From Erysipelotrichaceae bacterium (lineage in GTDB: Bacteria > Bacillota_I > Bacilli_A > Erysipelotrichales > Erysipelotrichaceae): a stretch of DNA of 5,308 bases. The position numbers were made by a program, and so were the translations under genes. This document shows positions 5,108 through 5,308 of this stretch, in pieces (position 1 is the stretch's first letter; the number at the start of each line of letters is the position of its first letter). The notes beneath the pieces were generated by a model. That model was given only the letters and a program-made list of their open reading frames with translations. It was not told the DNA's origin and searched no databases. Where the stretch lies: assembly GCA_030533035.1 (NCBI GenBank), contig JAUNJW010000152.1, positions 1-5,308 of the forward strand, in the 5' to 3' direction.

Positions 5108-5308
5108 ACCGTTCACTGTCGAATTTCTTCAGAATTTCCAGCCGCGGGTCAATCTTTTCCTTCTGGAGTTCCTGGTACTCAGCTTCGCTGTAAATCTTCC
5201 AGCCATCCCCTTCGGGATACTCCCCTTCGGCTGCTTCCGTCACCTGGAGCGGTACCTCCAGCAGGATATCATCTATCACTGCCGGAAGAAGCTCGATGAC
5301 TTCGTCCT
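5106..5308 (-). CDS. yceD: YceD/DUF177 family protein (5' end outside the window)
   Basis: Only the last 67 codons are present, in a frame open to the window edge. The translated tail is acidic, with runs such as VIELLPAVIDDILLEVPLQV, and ends in DPRLEILKKFDSER. The DPRLxxLKxF end and the place directly upstream of rpmF are characteristic of the DUF177 family (E. coli YceD, B. subtilis YlbN). The family is linked to 23S rRNA accumulation, best shown for a plant homologue; its bacterial mechanism is not established. The conserved cysteine region of the family would lie upstream, outside the window. The TAG stop at 5108-5106 overlaps the rpmF Shine-Dalgarno. The call rests on the C-terminal motif plus gene context. 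Confidence 0.85.
   Translation of the reverse strand, partial: DEVIELLPAVIDDILLEVPLQVTEAAEGEYPEGDGWKIYSEAEYQELQKEKIDPRLEILKKFDSER

Noticed and set aside
5015..5299. Plus-strand open frame opposite rpmF and yceD
   Set aside because: Antisense to rpmF, a certain gene, and to the conserved yceD C-terminus; no motif or ribosome binding site supports it.

Overview
The window is a stretch of the division and cell wall (dcw) gene cluster of a low-to-moderate GC Firmicute. All seven genes lie on the minus strand, so transcription runs from high to low coordinates. The evidence is a zinc-type ribosomal protein L32, strong AGGAGG-like ribosome binding sites, a class B penicillin-binding protein with two C-terminal PASTA domains, and the order mraZ-rsmH-ftsL-pbp-mraY. 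GC content is moderate. A gut-type Erysipelotrichia or related lineage would fit, but this is a guess from general protein character, not a demonstrated placement.

Layout in transcription order. (1) 5308-4923: the 3' end of a yceD/DUF177 gene, then rpmF (L32); the rpmF Shine-Dalgarno overlaps the yceD stop codon. A perfect 12-bp hairpin with a T-tract closes this unit. (2) 4922-4653: a 270-bp intergenic region holding that terminator, a second copy of its 3' arm 134 bp downstream, a small GC-rich patch of nested palindromes, and the mraZ promoter. The promoter overlaps four GTGG direct repeats about 10 bp apart, which look like an MraZ operator. (3) 4652-790: mraZ, rsmH, ftsL and the division transpeptidase, packed with overlaps of 1 and 8 nt and a 2-nt gap. 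(4) 753-1: the first 251 codons of mraY, cut by the window edge.

Together the genes supply a self-controlled operon. MraZ probably represses its own promoter. RsmH methylates 16S rRNA. FtsL and the PBP act at the septum, the PBP cross-linking septal peptidoglycan. MraY makes lipid I, the first membrane-linked peptidoglycan precursor. The upstream yceD-rpmF pair belongs to ribosome biogenesis.

No mobile element, CRISPR array, RNA gene or clearly novel system is visible. The points most worth checking are in the intergenic region: the operator/promoter/RBS overlap, the duplicated terminator arm and the nested palindromes.
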